A stretch of 14,993 nucleotides of DNA, from contig DGXB01000109.1 in assembly GCA_002396205.1 (NCBI GenBank), forward strand, positions 1 through 14,993, written 5' to 3'. The notes beneath the pieces were generated by a model. It was not told the DNA's origin, made no database searches, and was given only the letters and a program-made list of their open reading frames with translations. Origin of the DNA: Bacteroidales bacterium UBA4243 (GTDB lineage Bacteria > Bacteroidota > Bacteroidia > Bacteroidales > F082). Below, in pieces: positions 5,986 to 12,639 of this stretch. A program made the position numbers and the translations under genes. Every line of letters begins with the position of its first letter. The stretch's first letter is position 1.

Positions 5986-7407
5986 ATGACAACCAAGACC
6001 ACAAGTAAATTCCGCACCGAGAGCGACCTTCTCGGAAGCAAAGAAGTTCCAGAAGAGGCCCTCTATGGTGTACAGACAACCCGCGCCATTGAAAACTTCC
6101 ACATCAGTGGCAATTTGATGGTCAGTTACCCCAATTTCATCAAAGGTATGGCCATCACGAAGAAAGCCGCAGCATTTGCCAACTATGAAGTGGGCATGAT
6201 CACGGTCCAACAAGCCAACGCCATCTGCCAGGCTTGCGACGAACTGATTGCCGGACAACATCACGACCAATTCCCTATCGACATGATCCAAGGTGGTGCA
6301 GGTACCTCGACCAATATGTGCGCCAATGAGGTGATTGCCAACCGCGCCCTTGAAATCATGGGCCATCAACGCGGACAATACGAGTTCTGCTCGCCCAACG
6401 ATGTGGTGAACGCCTCGCAATCCACCAACGACGCTTATCCTTGCGCCATCCACATGGCCATGTTCCTTGAACATGAGGAGTTCCTCCCCCATCTGACCCA
6501 GATGATCGATGCCTTGGAGAAGAAAGCCAAAGAGTTTGCCGAGGTCATCAAGATGGGCCGCACCCAATTGCAGGATGCTGTCCCCATGACCTTGGGGCAG
6601 ACATTCAGTGGCTTTGCCGCTTCGCTTCGTGGCGAACTGCGCACTTTGAACAGCGCCGCCCGCGAGTTCCTAACCGTCAATATGGGTGCCACGGCCATCG
6701 GCACGGGCATCTGCTCCAAGCCGGGCTATAGCATGGCTTGCATCAAGGCCTTGCGCGAGATTACGGGATGGAGCATCCATTTGGCCGACAACCTCATCGA
6801 AGCCACCAGCGCTACGAGCTGCATGATCCAATACAGCGCAGCCATGAAGCGCCTCTGCATCAAGATCAATAAGATGTGCAACGACCTTCGTCTGATGAGT
6901 TCCGGTCCTCGCTGCGGCTTCAACGAGATTCACCTGCCCGAGCGCCAGCCCGGTTCCTCCATCATGCCCGGCAAGGTCAACCCGGTCATCCCCGAAGTGA
7001 TGAACCAAGTGTGCTATAAGGTGATCGGCAACGACATGACCATCACCTTCGCCTCCGACAACGGCCAACTCGAACTGAACGTGATGGAACCTGTCATCGC
7101 CTACAGCCTTTTCGAGTCCATCCACCTGCTCACCAACGGCCTTGACACCCTGCGCAAGTACTGCATCGAAGGCATCGTTGCCAACGAAGAGCATTGCCGC
7201 AAACTGGTTGAAGGCAGCATCGGCATCGTCACCATGCTCAACCCCATCATAGGCTACAAGCAATCCACCAAGATAGCCAAGGAAGCCAGCGAAACCGGTC
7301 GCGGCGTCTACGAACTGGTCCTCGAACACAACCTGCTCACCAAGGAACAACTCGACAAGATTCTCCGTCCCGAGAACATGCTCAAGCCCATCGACATTAA
7401 ATTATAG
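5986..7407 (+). CDS. aspA: Aspartate ammonia-lyase (aspartase)
   Basis: Aspartase cleaves L-aspartate to fumarate and ammonium in the cytoplasm. In anaerobic Bacteroidales the fumarate can feed fumarate reductase, which would take quinol produced by NQR; that link is inference. The protein has 473 residues (E. coli 478). The fumarase/aspartase signature GSSIMPGKVNP runs from residue 323, with S324 the likely catalytic serine of the mobile loop. GGAGTSTNMCANEVIANRA and SPNDVVNASQSTNDAYP are the other substrate-binding segments of the superfamily. Aspartase rather than fumarase C is favoured by the N-terminus (FRTESDLLGSKEVPEEALYGVQTTRAIENF) and by TSTNMCANEVI. The start at 5986 was chosen because family similarity begins there; the longer open frame upstream covers the promoter. 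It forms a single-gene unit ending in a strong terminator. Confidence 0.96.
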   Translation: MTTKTTSKFRTESDLLGSKEVPEEALYGVQTTRAIENFHISGNLMVSYPNFIKGMAITKKAAAFANYEVGMITVQQANAICQACDELIAGQHHDQFPIDMIQGGAGTSTNMCANEVIANRALEIMGHQRGQYEFCSPNDVVNASQSTNDAYPCAIHMAMFLEHEEFLPHLTQMIDALEKKAKEFAEVIKMGRTQLQDAVPMTLGQTFSGFAASLRGELRTLNSAAREFLTVNMGATAIGTGICSKPGYSMACIKALREITGWSIHLADNLIEATSATSCMIQYSAAMKRLCIKINKMCNDLRLMSSGPRCGFNEIHLPERQPGSSIMPGKVNPVIPEVMNQVCYKVIGNDMTITFASDNGQLELNVMEPVIAYSLFESIHLLTNGLDTLRKYCIEGIVANEEHCRKLVEGSIGIVTMLNPIIGYKQSTKIAKEASETGRGVYELVLEHNLLTKEQLDKILRPENMLKPIDIKL

Positions 7408-7426
7408 GAATAGAATAATTGCTTTG

Positions 7427-7464
7427 AATAACGGTGTCGCATCATGCGGCGCCGTTATTTTTTT
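7427..7464 (+). terminator. Rho-independent terminator of aspA
   Basis: A 14-bp stem pairs 7427-7440 (AATAACGGTGTCGC) with 7446-7459 (GCGGCGCCGTTATT), with two G-U pairs and loop ATCAT. It is followed by a T run to 7464. It begins 19 bases after the aspA stop. Confidence 0.92.
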
Positions 7465-7469
7465 GTGTT

Positions 7470-7501
7470 TTTCGCTATTTAGAAAATAATTCATAAATTT
7501 G
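7470..7501 (+). promoter_or_regulatory. Bacteroides-type promoter for the DRTGG/PHP operon
   Basis: TAAATTTG at 7494-7501 matches TAnnTTTG. A near-consensus TTTC at 7470-7473 lies 20 bases upstream. The start point would be near 7508, about 36 bases before the first ATG of the operon. Confidence 0.5.
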
Positions 7502-7543
7502 CAGTCCAATAGTAACGAGACACAAGATTTAAAACGATAAACA

Positions 7544-7879
7544 ATGAAAGTAAAAGAATTAGTCGAGAAACTCAACCTCAAGGTTTTGTCGGGCGAGAAA
7601 GGCCTTGACAGAGAGATAGATGGCTGCTACATCAGCGACCTTTTGAGTGACGTGATGGGCAACGCCATGGAAGGCAACATCTGGATTACGCTGCAAACCC
7701 ACAAAAACGTGATGGCCGTGGCCTCGCTGAAGGAATTGGCCTGCATCATCCTCGTGAAGAACCTCGTGCCCAACGACGAGACCATCGAACAAAGCAATGA
7801 CGATGATTTGCCCATCTTGCAGACCTCGCTGCCCACGTATGAGATAGCTGGATTGGTGTATAACCTGTTAAACAAATAA
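7544..7879 (+). CDS. DRTGG-domain protein (first copy)
   Basis: This small soluble protein (111 residues) resembles the DRTGG domain, a regulatory module of unknown ligand seen alone, with CBS domains, and in phosphotransacetylase-type proteins. The pattern KVLSGEKGLDREIDGCYISDLLSDVMGNAMEGNIWITLQTHKNVMAVA fits the family. So do a central hydrophobic strand (ACIILVKN) and the C-terminal LPILQT...YEIAGLVY. The literal DRTGG motif is not conserved. It is a paralogue of the protein at 12269-12613, sharing ISDLLSDVM versus ASDLMSDVL and the same length. It is the first gene of the operon. Stand-alone DRTGG proteins accompany HATPase, PHP and HydS-type genes in clostridial hydrogenase clusters, so a signalling role there is likely but unproven. 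Confidence 0.82.
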   Translation: MKVKELVEKLNLKVLSGEKGLDREIDGCYISDLLSDVMGNAMEGNIWITLQTHKNVMAVASLKELACIILVKNLVPNDETIEQSNDDDLPILQTSLPTYEIAGLVYNLLNK

Positions 7880-7882
7880 TTA

Positions 7883-8015
7883 TCACAAAACCGACAAAAC
7901 CCGCAAAACAAATTTTGGGATGGAAAGCACGCCAACCGGCTGCTTTCCGGCGGCGAGCGGTTGCGAGCCGCCAAACCTTTCCAAATAGTTTTGCCTTGTT
8001 TTGAAAGTTTTGTGA
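7883..8015. repeat. Large compound palindrome between DRTGG and PHP genes
   Basis: The outer ends are perfect 9-base arms TCACAAAAC (7883-7891) and GTTTTGTGA (8007-8015). Both arms continue with spaced CAAAAC / GTTTTG units at similar spacing, then GGAAAG / CTTTCC. Inside lie two further hairpins: GGAAAGC/GCTTTCC (7922-7928 with 7942-7948) and GGCGGC/GCCGCC (7949-7954 with 7967-7972). The element fills nearly all the 142-base gap. It could be a MITE- or REP-like mobile element, or a processing or attenuation structure in the operon mRNA. Confidence 0.75.
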
Positions 8016-8021
8016 CAAAAA

Positions 8022-8804
8022 ATGCCTATGGAACTCAAGTCATATAGAGCCGACCTCCATCTCCACACGGTGCTTTCGCCGTGCGGCGACCTCTATATGA
8101 GCCCCTCCGCCATCATCGAGCAGGCCAAGAAACTGCATCTCGACGTCATCGCCATCTGCGACCACAACACGACGCGACAGGTGAAGGTGACCCAAAAAAT
8201 AGGGCGCGAGAACGGCATCCTCGTCATTGGCGGCGTCGAGATCACCACGCAGGAGGAAGCCCATGCCCTCGCCTACTTCGAGAACGACGAGCAATTGGAC
8301 AAGTTCCAAGAGTTTCTTGACGAGCACCTCCCCCACATTACTTTGGACGAGGAAAAATTTGGCTACCAACTGATTGTGGACGAAAACGAGGAAGTGATTG
8401 GCGACGAGGAATGGCTGCTGTGGTCGGCCCTCGACGCCGATTTGGACGAACTATATAATAAGGTGCACGAAATCGGCGGGCTGTTCGTTCCGGCCCACGT
8501 CAACAAGCCGGCGAGCAGCCTCATCAGCCAGTTGGGCTTCATTCCGCCCGACCTCAAGGCCGATGCCTTGGAGATTTCAAAACACGTCAAGAAAGAGGAT
8601 TTCCTGAAGAAATACGCCTACCTGAAGAAGTTCAACTTCACCAAGAGCAGCGACGCGCATTTCCTCCACATCATCGGCGAGGTGCATTGCGTGCTGCACA
8701 TGTACGACAAGACTTTCGACGAGTTCCGCAAGACCCTCCACGGCGAGGACGGACGCTACATCGACACAGAACCCAAAGAGAAACTACAACTTTTATTCGG
8801 ATGA
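8022..8804 (+). CDS. PHP-domain metal-dependent phosphoesterase
   Basis: This is a PHP-family protein of 260 residues, a TIM-like barrel with a multi-metal site that hydrolyses phosphoesters. Visible ligands are H13 and H15 (DLHLHT), D47-H48 (CDHN), E73 and H81, H159 (VPAHVNKP), and D211 with H213 (SSDAHFLHIIGE). All the expected motifs are present, so it should be catalytically active. Its substrate is unknown. No polymerase, histidinol-phosphate or RNase motifs point to a named enzyme. The start may be 8022 or the in-frame ATG at 8028. The stop overlaps the next ATG as ATGA, implying coupling with the GHKL ATPase. A PHP protein is a recurrent member of the HydS-type gene groups, where its target is not known to me. 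Confidence 0.9.
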   Translation: MPMELKSYRADLHLHTVLSPCGDLYMSPSAIIEQAKKLHLDVIAICDHNTTRQVKVTQKIGRENGILVIGGVEITTQEEAHALAYFENDEQLDKFQEFLDEHLPHITLDEEKFGYQLIVDENEEVIGDEEWLLWSALDADLDELYNKVHEIGGLFVPAHVNKPASSLISQLGFIPPDLKADALEISKHVKKEDFLKKYAYLKKFNFTKSSDAHFLHIIGEVHCVLHMYDKTFDEFRKTLHGEDGRYIDTEPKEKLQLLFG

Positions 8805-9349
8805 AAGAGCTATCATTACACGTCTACGACCTGATGGAAAACTCGACGGCGGCCAACTCGACCCTCGTGGAGCTGACTATCCGCGACAGCCTGAAAGACA
8901 ACATCTACGCATTCACCATCAAGGACAACGGCAAGGGCATGACACCCGAGTTTCTGGCCCGCGTCACCGACCCTTGGACCACCTCGCGCACCACGCGCAA
9001 GGTAGGTTTAGGCCTGCCCTTGATCAAGATGAACACCGAGAACGCCGGTGGCGGCATGAAGATTGAGAGCGAGGTCGGCAAAGGCACCACGCTCAACTTC
9101 TGGTTCCAGCACGACCACATCGACCGTCCGCCCATGGGCGACTTGGCCGGCTCGCTGGTGATGCTGTTTTCGGCCCACGAGGACATCCATTTCATCTACA
9201 AGCACATCACCGACGACGGCGAGTTCGTCTTCGACACCGACGAAATCAAGGAAGCCCTCGACGGAATGCCGATGAACGACGTCAACATCATGAAGTATCT
9301 GAAAGAGATGATCGAGGAGAACTTGAAGGAGATACATTATAATGATTGA
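8801..9349 (+). CDS. GHKL-fold ATP-binding protein (histidine-kinase-like ATPase)
   Basis: This 182-residue protein carries a bare HATPase_c domain: N-box with N14 (LMENSTAAN), G1 motif DNGKGM (42-47), G2 motif VGLGLPL (68-74) and GKGTTLNFWF (93-102). It has no phospho-accepting His domain, membrane segment or sensor domain, so it is not a classical sensor kinase. The C-terminal ~80 residues (from DHIDRPPMGDLAGS) form an extra region I do not recognise. The start at 8801 was chosen because it forms the ATGA overlap with the PHP gene and the N-box follows directly; an upstream in-frame ATG lies inside PHP. It is the last intact operon gene before the accessory island. A separate RsbW-like ATPase occurs beyond the island. 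Confidence 0.9.
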   Translation: MKELSLHVYDLMENSTAANSTLVELTIRDSLKDNIYAFTIKDNGKGMTPEFLARVTDPWTTSRTTRKVGLGLPLIKMNTENAGGGMKIESEVGKGTTLNFWFQHDHIDRPPMGDLAGSLVMLFSAHEDIHFIYKHITDDGEFVFDTDEIKEALDGMPMNDVNIMKYLKEMIEENLKEIHYND

Positions 9350-9723
9350 CCCAGCGCCTTCACGATTTGGTTCGCCCACTTACGGAAGCGCACCGCCTTT
9401 TCGTTGTTCACTTTGAAGCCAACGGCGATAATCATTTGGAGGCTATAATGGTTAGTCTCATAGTTTTTGCCGTCGGAAGCAGTTATCCAATATTTTCGGA
9501 TAACTGAATTCTCGTTCAGTTCACCGTCTTCTAAAATCTTCTTTATGTGATAGTTAATGGTTCGGACATCAACATCATACAGCACCAACATAAGTTTTTG
9601 CGTGAGCCAGATGTTCTCGTCCTCATAGCGCATTTCTATGCTTTGGGGATTGTCGCCTGTGGCTGCGATGTAGGTCAGATATTCGGCGGCTGAAGATCGG
9701 ATGGTGATTTCGGTGGAGGGCAT
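9337..9723 (-). pseudogene. RhuM-family (virulence protein) remnant, 3' end missing
   Basis: The 128-residue product matches the N-terminal part of RhuM/DNA-binding 'virulence RhuM family' proteins: SIEMRYEDENIWLTQKLMLVLYDVDVRTINYHIKKILEDGEL, ENSVIRKYWITASDGKNYETNHYSLQMIIAVGFKV and VRFRKWANQIVK. The family is about 330-350 residues. Family-like sequence stops at IVK (about 9358), and the last six residues (ALGQSL) read into the end of the GHKL ATPase gene, which it overlaps by 13 bases tail to tail. More than half the gene is therefore gone, at the point where the plus-strand operon ends. A promoter is still present, so a truncated DNA-binding protein could be made. The role of RhuM proteins is poorly known; they are common in mobile islands. 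Confidence 0.85.
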
Positions 9724-9757
9724 ATAGGAAGACTTTGAATTGTTGTTATTTGCTTTG

Positions 9758-9788
9758 CAAAGATAATGAAAAATCTCGAACCACGCAA
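9758..9788 (-). promoter_or_regulatory. Bacteroides-type promoter for the rhuM remnant
   Basis: On the minus strand TATCTTTG (9765-9758) matches TAnnTTTG, and TTG (9788-9786) lies 20 bases upstream. Its start point would be ~30 bases before the ATG at 9723. Confidence 0.55.
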
Positions 9789-9832
9789 TGCCCTATTTTC
9801 ATATTAATTGTATTGGAACTAGTTTAAATGAT

Positions 9833-9865
9833 GAAAGCGCGACAACTTAGCCGCGCCTTCTTTTT
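9833..9865 (+). terminator. Possible terminator hairpin, plus strand
   Basis: GAAAGCGCG (9833-9841) pairs with CGCGCCTTC (9852-9860) with one mismatch and a 10-base loop, followed by TTTTT (9861-9865). The only plus-strand operon it could serve ends 484 bases upstream at 9349, so its use is doubtful. It may be a leftover from the sequence that came with the island. Confidence 0.4.
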
Positions 9866-9892
9866 GGTTTTCATATTTTGTACAGAAAATAC

Positions 9893-9937
9893 TGATAATT
9901 AATATTATATGATAATTAATATTATATGATAATTAAT
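9893..9937. repeat. AT-rich 17-bp tandem repeat
   Basis: The unit TGATAATTAATATTATA occurs twice in perfect tandem, followed by an 11-base partial copy (2.6 units). It lies between the rhuM remnant and the 3' end of the CsgG-like gene. No neighbouring replication gene supports an iteron role. Confidence 0.85.
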
Positions 9938-9968
9938 CCAAAAACAACAGGGGTTTTATTTGGCAGAA

Positions 9969-11183
9969 TTATTCATAGACAAGTCGAACAGGAATTCGAT
10001 ATTCATTCTTTTGAATTTGAATGAAGTTTTGACGATTGCTGTTTTTGTCAATATAGAAAATGTAGGCATGATTATTATCACCTGCATCATCATAGCACCA
10101 ATATGGGGTTATATCATTACAATATTCGCCAAGTCGATAATAAGATATAAAAGGCAGACTTATTGACTCTCCATTCGGTGCTGTTATTATATACCGATTT
10201 CCTTCCCTTGTCCATTGACAAATGTCTTTTAATTCTTGCCATTGTTCTTTGGTAGGCAGGCGGCCTCTTTTTGTAGCTTGTTCGTAAGTAAATACACTTT
10301 TCCCTGCTTCATTTTCATTCTTCCATATAGTACCGCTTGGTAGTCCCAAATCCATCCATCCTTGTTCTCTTAATATTCGAAGCCTTTCCTTTTTAACTAG
10401 TCTACTTTGTCTTTCTTGCTCCTCAGCTTGCAAAGTTCCATAGTCTTTTCCGTCCGTGACCAATAACACTATACCGTGCCTGTTTTCACGTGACATATAT
10501 TCTCCTCCGCCAAGGTAATTGTTGGCTCGTAAAAGAGACAATTCCTCATTAGTTGGAATGCGCCAATTGTTGTAACCATATTGTGATTGTGCATTAATTT
10601 GCCTAATAACAGAGGTTGGTTCAGCCTGAAATTCTCCTAATTCATTTGGAAAGATTTTCAAATACCCGTATAATACTTCTACACTGCTTCTTTTTTTCCC
10701 ATAAGGGGTATACGGCTGTACTGTGCTACCTGAAGCAATGGCAATCTTCGCAGCAAGTTTTTGTGCTACATTTTGCATGCTTGAACGATATGAAGAAGAG
10801 ACAAATGTTGCTCCTTCTGTGGCTGAAATGGTACCTGTTTCCACATTAATTATACGAGTATCCACATTGTACTGCCCCATTACAACATTGATGTCACCTA
10901 CTACAATCTTTGAAACATTCAATATCTGACCGACACGTACCATCTGACTTTGTGTCATATTGGAGCGCTGGAATCCTTGTTCTTCAATGACTTTGTCGAT
11001 CTGAGTGCGTTCCACCATCGTATAACCTGCTGGTCGGAAATAAGTGATAAAGATTGCTGAAATACCGTCAACATCGTTTTGTGATATGCCGACACCTGCC
11101 TTAAATTCAAGAACTGCACATCTTTGTGCTTGCATTGTTAATGCGTAAAGACTAATCATAATAATGAAAACCAGTTTTTTCAT
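9969..11183 (-). CDS. Exported CsgG/LpoB-fold protein with C-terminal DUF1566-like domains
   Basis: The product has 404 residues from the start at 11183. That start was chosen because a signal peptide (KKLVFIIMISLYALTMQA, likely cleaved near residue 19-20) follows directly; the longer frame adds a non-signal stretch. No lipobox cysteine is visible. Residues ~21-150 resemble the CsgG/PBP-activator LpoB fold: AVLEFKAGVGIS, TMVERTQIDKVIEEQGFQRS, VGQILNVSKIVVGDI and QNVAQKLAAKIA. Two related segments follow, NNWRIPTNEELSLL (~206-219) and RGRLPTKEQWQELKDICQW (~306-324), of the kind found in DUF1566/Fibrobacter major-paralogue domains. MDLGLPSGTIWKNEN lies between them. A periplasmic or surface role is likely; no specific function can be assigned. 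It belongs to the AT-rich island and has a long structured leader. Confidence 0.8.
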   Translation of the reverse strand: MKKLVFIIMISLYALTMQAQRCAVLEFKAGVGISQNDVDGISAIFITYFRPAGYTMVERTQIDKVIEEQGFQRSNMTQSQMVRVGQILNVSKIVVGDINVVMGQYNVDTRIINVETGTISATEGATFVSSSYRSSMQNVAQKLAAKIAIASGSTVQPYTPYGKKRSSVEVLYGYLKIFPNELGEFQAEPTSVIRQINAQSQYGYNNWRIPTNEELSLLRANNYLGGGEYMSRENRHGIVLLVTDGKDYGTLQAEEQERQSRLVKKERLRILREQGWMDLGLPSGTIWKNENEAGKSVFTYEQATKRGRLPTKEQWQELKDICQWTREGNRYIITAPNGESISLPFISYYRLGEYCNDITPYWCYDDAGDNNHAYIFYIDKNSNRQNFIQIQKNEYRIPVRLVYE

Positions 11184-11230
11184 CGCATTAGATTCCTTTT
11201 TTGCCCTCCAGCAACCAAAAGGACAAATTA

Positions 11231-11380
11231 TACAAAAGAAGCGTGGCACTGATATACCTTTCTTTTGTAGAGGTCGTGAGAATTACCCTTGGTAGAGAAA
11301 ATTGTAAACAGCCCACGCCTATACGCGTGAACTATTACACTCTCTTGCTACCTTTTAGAAATTTCTCACGTTTCTACAAA
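11231..11380 (-). ncRNA. Structured leader RNA upstream of the CsgG-like gene (riboswitch-like or 6S-like)
   Basis: In the 339-base non-coding stretch 11184-11522 the sequence folds into a long rod. CTACAAA/TTTGTAG (11374-11380 with 11264-11270) and TTCTCACG/CGTGAGAA (11363-11370 with 11275-11282) form its base. CTACC/GGTAG (11348-11352 with 11291-11295), TTACA/TGTAA (11335-11339 with 11303-11307) and a tip CACGC/GCGTG (11314-11318 with 11325-11329) are nested inside. A perfect 10-base hairpin TACAAAAGAA/TTCTTTTGTA (11231-11240 with 11260-11269) shares bases 11264-11269 with the rod, so the two exclude each other. A smaller hairpin GGCGG/CCGCC lies at 11416-11433. A minus-strand promoter at 11446-11473 would transcribe it. 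A stand-alone rod RNA of 6S type cannot be excluded. Confidence 0.5.
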
Positions 11381-11445
11381 CAAGACGAGCATAACGCTTC
11401 GTGTTCCTTTATGTTGGCGGCACGGATTCCGCCTAAGAACCGCTG

Positions 11446-11473
11446 CAAAGATACAAAGAAATCGGAAAAGCAA
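11446..11473 (-). promoter_or_regulatory. Bacteroides-type promoter for the leader and CsgG-like gene
   Basis: On the minus strand TATCTTTG (11453-11446) matches TAnnTTTG, with TTG (11473-11471) 17 bases upstream. The start point near 11439 would give a leader of about 255 bases before the ATG at 11183. Confidence 0.5.
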
Positions 11474-11494
11474 GCGGATTTGGAGAAAATTTCT

Positions 11495-11502
11495 TATTTT
11501 TG
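11495..11502 (+). promoter_or_regulatory. Possible -7 promoter box for mntA-hepT
   Basis: TATTTTTG matches TAnnTTTG and lies 20 bases before the mntA ATG. No -33 element at the usual spacing was found. Confidence 0.4.
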
Positions 11503-11522
11503 CGGCAAAATAGAGTGTAACA

Positions 11523-11837
11523 ATGGGCCATTCAGACATTCTCCATCAAATCCAACGTATAGGCAGACGTGTTCTTCCTGAGGACGCGAGGCTTTACCTT
11601 TATGGATCACGGGCACGTGGCGATTACCATGATGGCTCTGATTGGGATTTGCTCATTTTGCTCAATCGCCCGCAAGAAGCAACTGATTTCCAAAATATTG
11701 CCTATCCAATTATGGAAGTCGGATTTGATTTGGGTGAGTATTTTAGTGTGCAAACCTATTCGCAAGAGGAATGGGATTCAATGAGTTTTTTGCCTTATTA
11801 CAAGAATGTTGAACAAGATAAAATCGTGTTGATATGA
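11523..11837 (+). CDS. mntA: MntA-type minimal nucleotidyltransferase antitoxin
   Basis: This 104-residue protein has the nucleotidyltransferase signature GSRARGDYHDGSDWDL (28-43). D40 and D42 are metal ligands, and D69 (GFDLGEY) is a candidate third acidic residue. MntA antitoxins of the MNT/HEPN type VII pair inactivate HepT, in studied cases by adding AMP to a tyrosine near its active site. The length is typical of the stand-alone family. The stop overlaps the hepT start as ATGA, the normal arrangement of this pair. It belongs to the AT-rich island. A role in island stability or phage defence is inferred from the family. Confidence 0.88.
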   Translation: MGHSDILHQIQRIGRRVLPEDARLYLYGSRARGDYHDGSDWDLLILLNRPQEATDFQNIAYPIMEVGFDLGEYFSVQTYSQEEWDSMSFLPYYKNVEQDKIVLI

Positions 11838-12232
11838 GCTTAAATGATGAAGAAAGAAAGACTCTTGTTGGTTTGGAGATTGAGAAATCTCGGAGAACCT
11901 TTGCCGAAATTGACATTCTGCGCCAAGTAGGTTTGTGGGATAACATTGCCAATAGATTGTATTATGCTGCATTCCATGCTGTTAGTGCTTTGCTGATTAA
12001 CGATGGACACACTGTTGGAACTCATCAAGGTGCGGTGGTGATGCTGCATCAACATTATGTCAAGACAGGATTACTTTCAAAGGAAGATGGAGCGTTCTAT
12101 TCCCAACTTCAGACTATGCGCGAAAAGGCTGACTATAATTGTACATATTATGCAACAGAGCAAGATACTGCACCTAGAATTGCGACTACCGAATCTTTTA
12201 TTGAAAAAATAATAGGATTAATAAAGAAATAA
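11834..12232 (+). CDS. hepT: HEPN-domain toxin of HepT type
   Basis: This 132-residue all-helical HEPN protein (COG1895-like) is the probable RNase toxin partner of the upstream nucleotidyltransferase. The segment NRLYYAAFHAVSALL (40-54) contains R41-x6-H48, matching the R-x(4-6)-H catalytic motif of HEPN RNases. REKADYN near residue 95 is the second conserved block. Y43 and Y44 within the motif are candidate modification sites for the antitoxin. The gene overlaps mntA by 4 bases and ends 36 bases before the second DRTGG gene, so read-through into the hydrogenase-like genes is possible because no terminator is visible in between. Confidence 0.87.
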   Translation: MSLNDEERKTLVGLEIEKSRRTFAEIDILRQVGLWDNIANRLYYAAFHAVSALLINDGHTVGTHQGAVVMLHQHYVKTGLLSKEDGAFYSQLQTMREKADYNCTYYATEQDTAPRIATTESFIEKIIGLIKK

Positions 12233-12268
12233 TCAACGATTAAACAACCAACAATTCAACATAGCAAA

Positions 12269-12613
12269 ATGAAACTCAGAGAGATTTCTGAACTCTTGAA
12301 CGCCAAGGTGCGTTGCGGCGAAGACCGACTTGACGAAGAACACGAAACCGCCTTCGCCTCCGACCTGATGAGCGATGTGCTCACCCTTGGCGACTACAAC
12401 CCCGTGATTCTGACGGGATTATGCAATATGCAGACCATACGCACCTGCGAGATGGGCAACCTCGACATCATCGTCCTCGTCAGGCGAAAGAAAGCCACCG
12501 AAGAGATGATTGAAGAGGCCGAGGACGAAGGCATGGTGGTCATGGAAAGCGACTTCTCCATGTTCAAGGCCTGCGGACTGCTCTTCCAAAACGGGATGCA
12601 ACCCATTTTCTAA
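12269..12613 (+). CDS. DRTGG-domain protein (second copy)
   Basis: This 114-residue paralogue of the protein at 7544-7879 has the pattern LREISELLNAKVRCGEDRLDEEHETAFASDLMSDVL, a central strand LDIIVLVRRKKATEEMIEEAE and a C-terminal MVVMESDFSMFKACGLLF. As in the first copy, no literal DRTGG sequence remains. Its ligand is unknown. The series DRTGG, RsbW-like ATPase, hydrogenase-like protein with short gaps (26 and 22 bases) suggests one transcript. With the first copy on the other side of the island, two DRTGG proteins seem to serve the same system, perhaps one per ATPase. Confidence 0.82.
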   Translation: MKLREISELLNAKVRCGEDRLDEEHETAFASDLMSDVLTLGDYNPVILTGLCNMQTIRTCEMGNLDIIVLVRRKKATEEMIEEAEDEGMVVMESDFSMFKACGLLFQNGMQPIF

Positions 12614-12639
12614 CCAATGTCTAACCAAAACGATACGCC

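Larger units (their letters stand above)
9350..12240. other. AT-rich accessory island interrupting the DRTGG/hydrogenase-like operon
   Basis: Between the GHKL ATPase and the second DRTGG gene the sequence becomes visibly more AT-rich. It carries accessory genes in both directions: rhuM remnant, exported CsgG-like protein, and MntA/HepT toxin-antitoxin pair. The flanking genes form one functional series on the plus strand. No transposase, integrase or clear terminal repeats were seen, so the mechanism of entry is unknown and the borders are approximate. The left border is within about 9350-9357. Confidence 0.6.

Noticed and set aside
6670..7350. Minus-strand open frame (226 codons) opposite aspA
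   Set aside because: It is the antisense shadow of a high-GC conserved gene with no ribosome-binding site, promoter or recognisable motif.
9893..9937. CRISPR array
   Set aside because: The units are directly abutting with no spacers, only 2.6 copies exist, and no cas gene is nearby.
11183..11249. Upstream start for the CsgG-like protein
   Set aside because: The added 22 residues precede a clear signal peptide, which would then be internal, and they lie in the structured leader.
11523..12232. Possibility that mntA-hepT is a broken pair
   Set aside because: Both signature motifs (GSRARG...SDWD and R-x6-H) are intact and the usual 4-base overlap is present.
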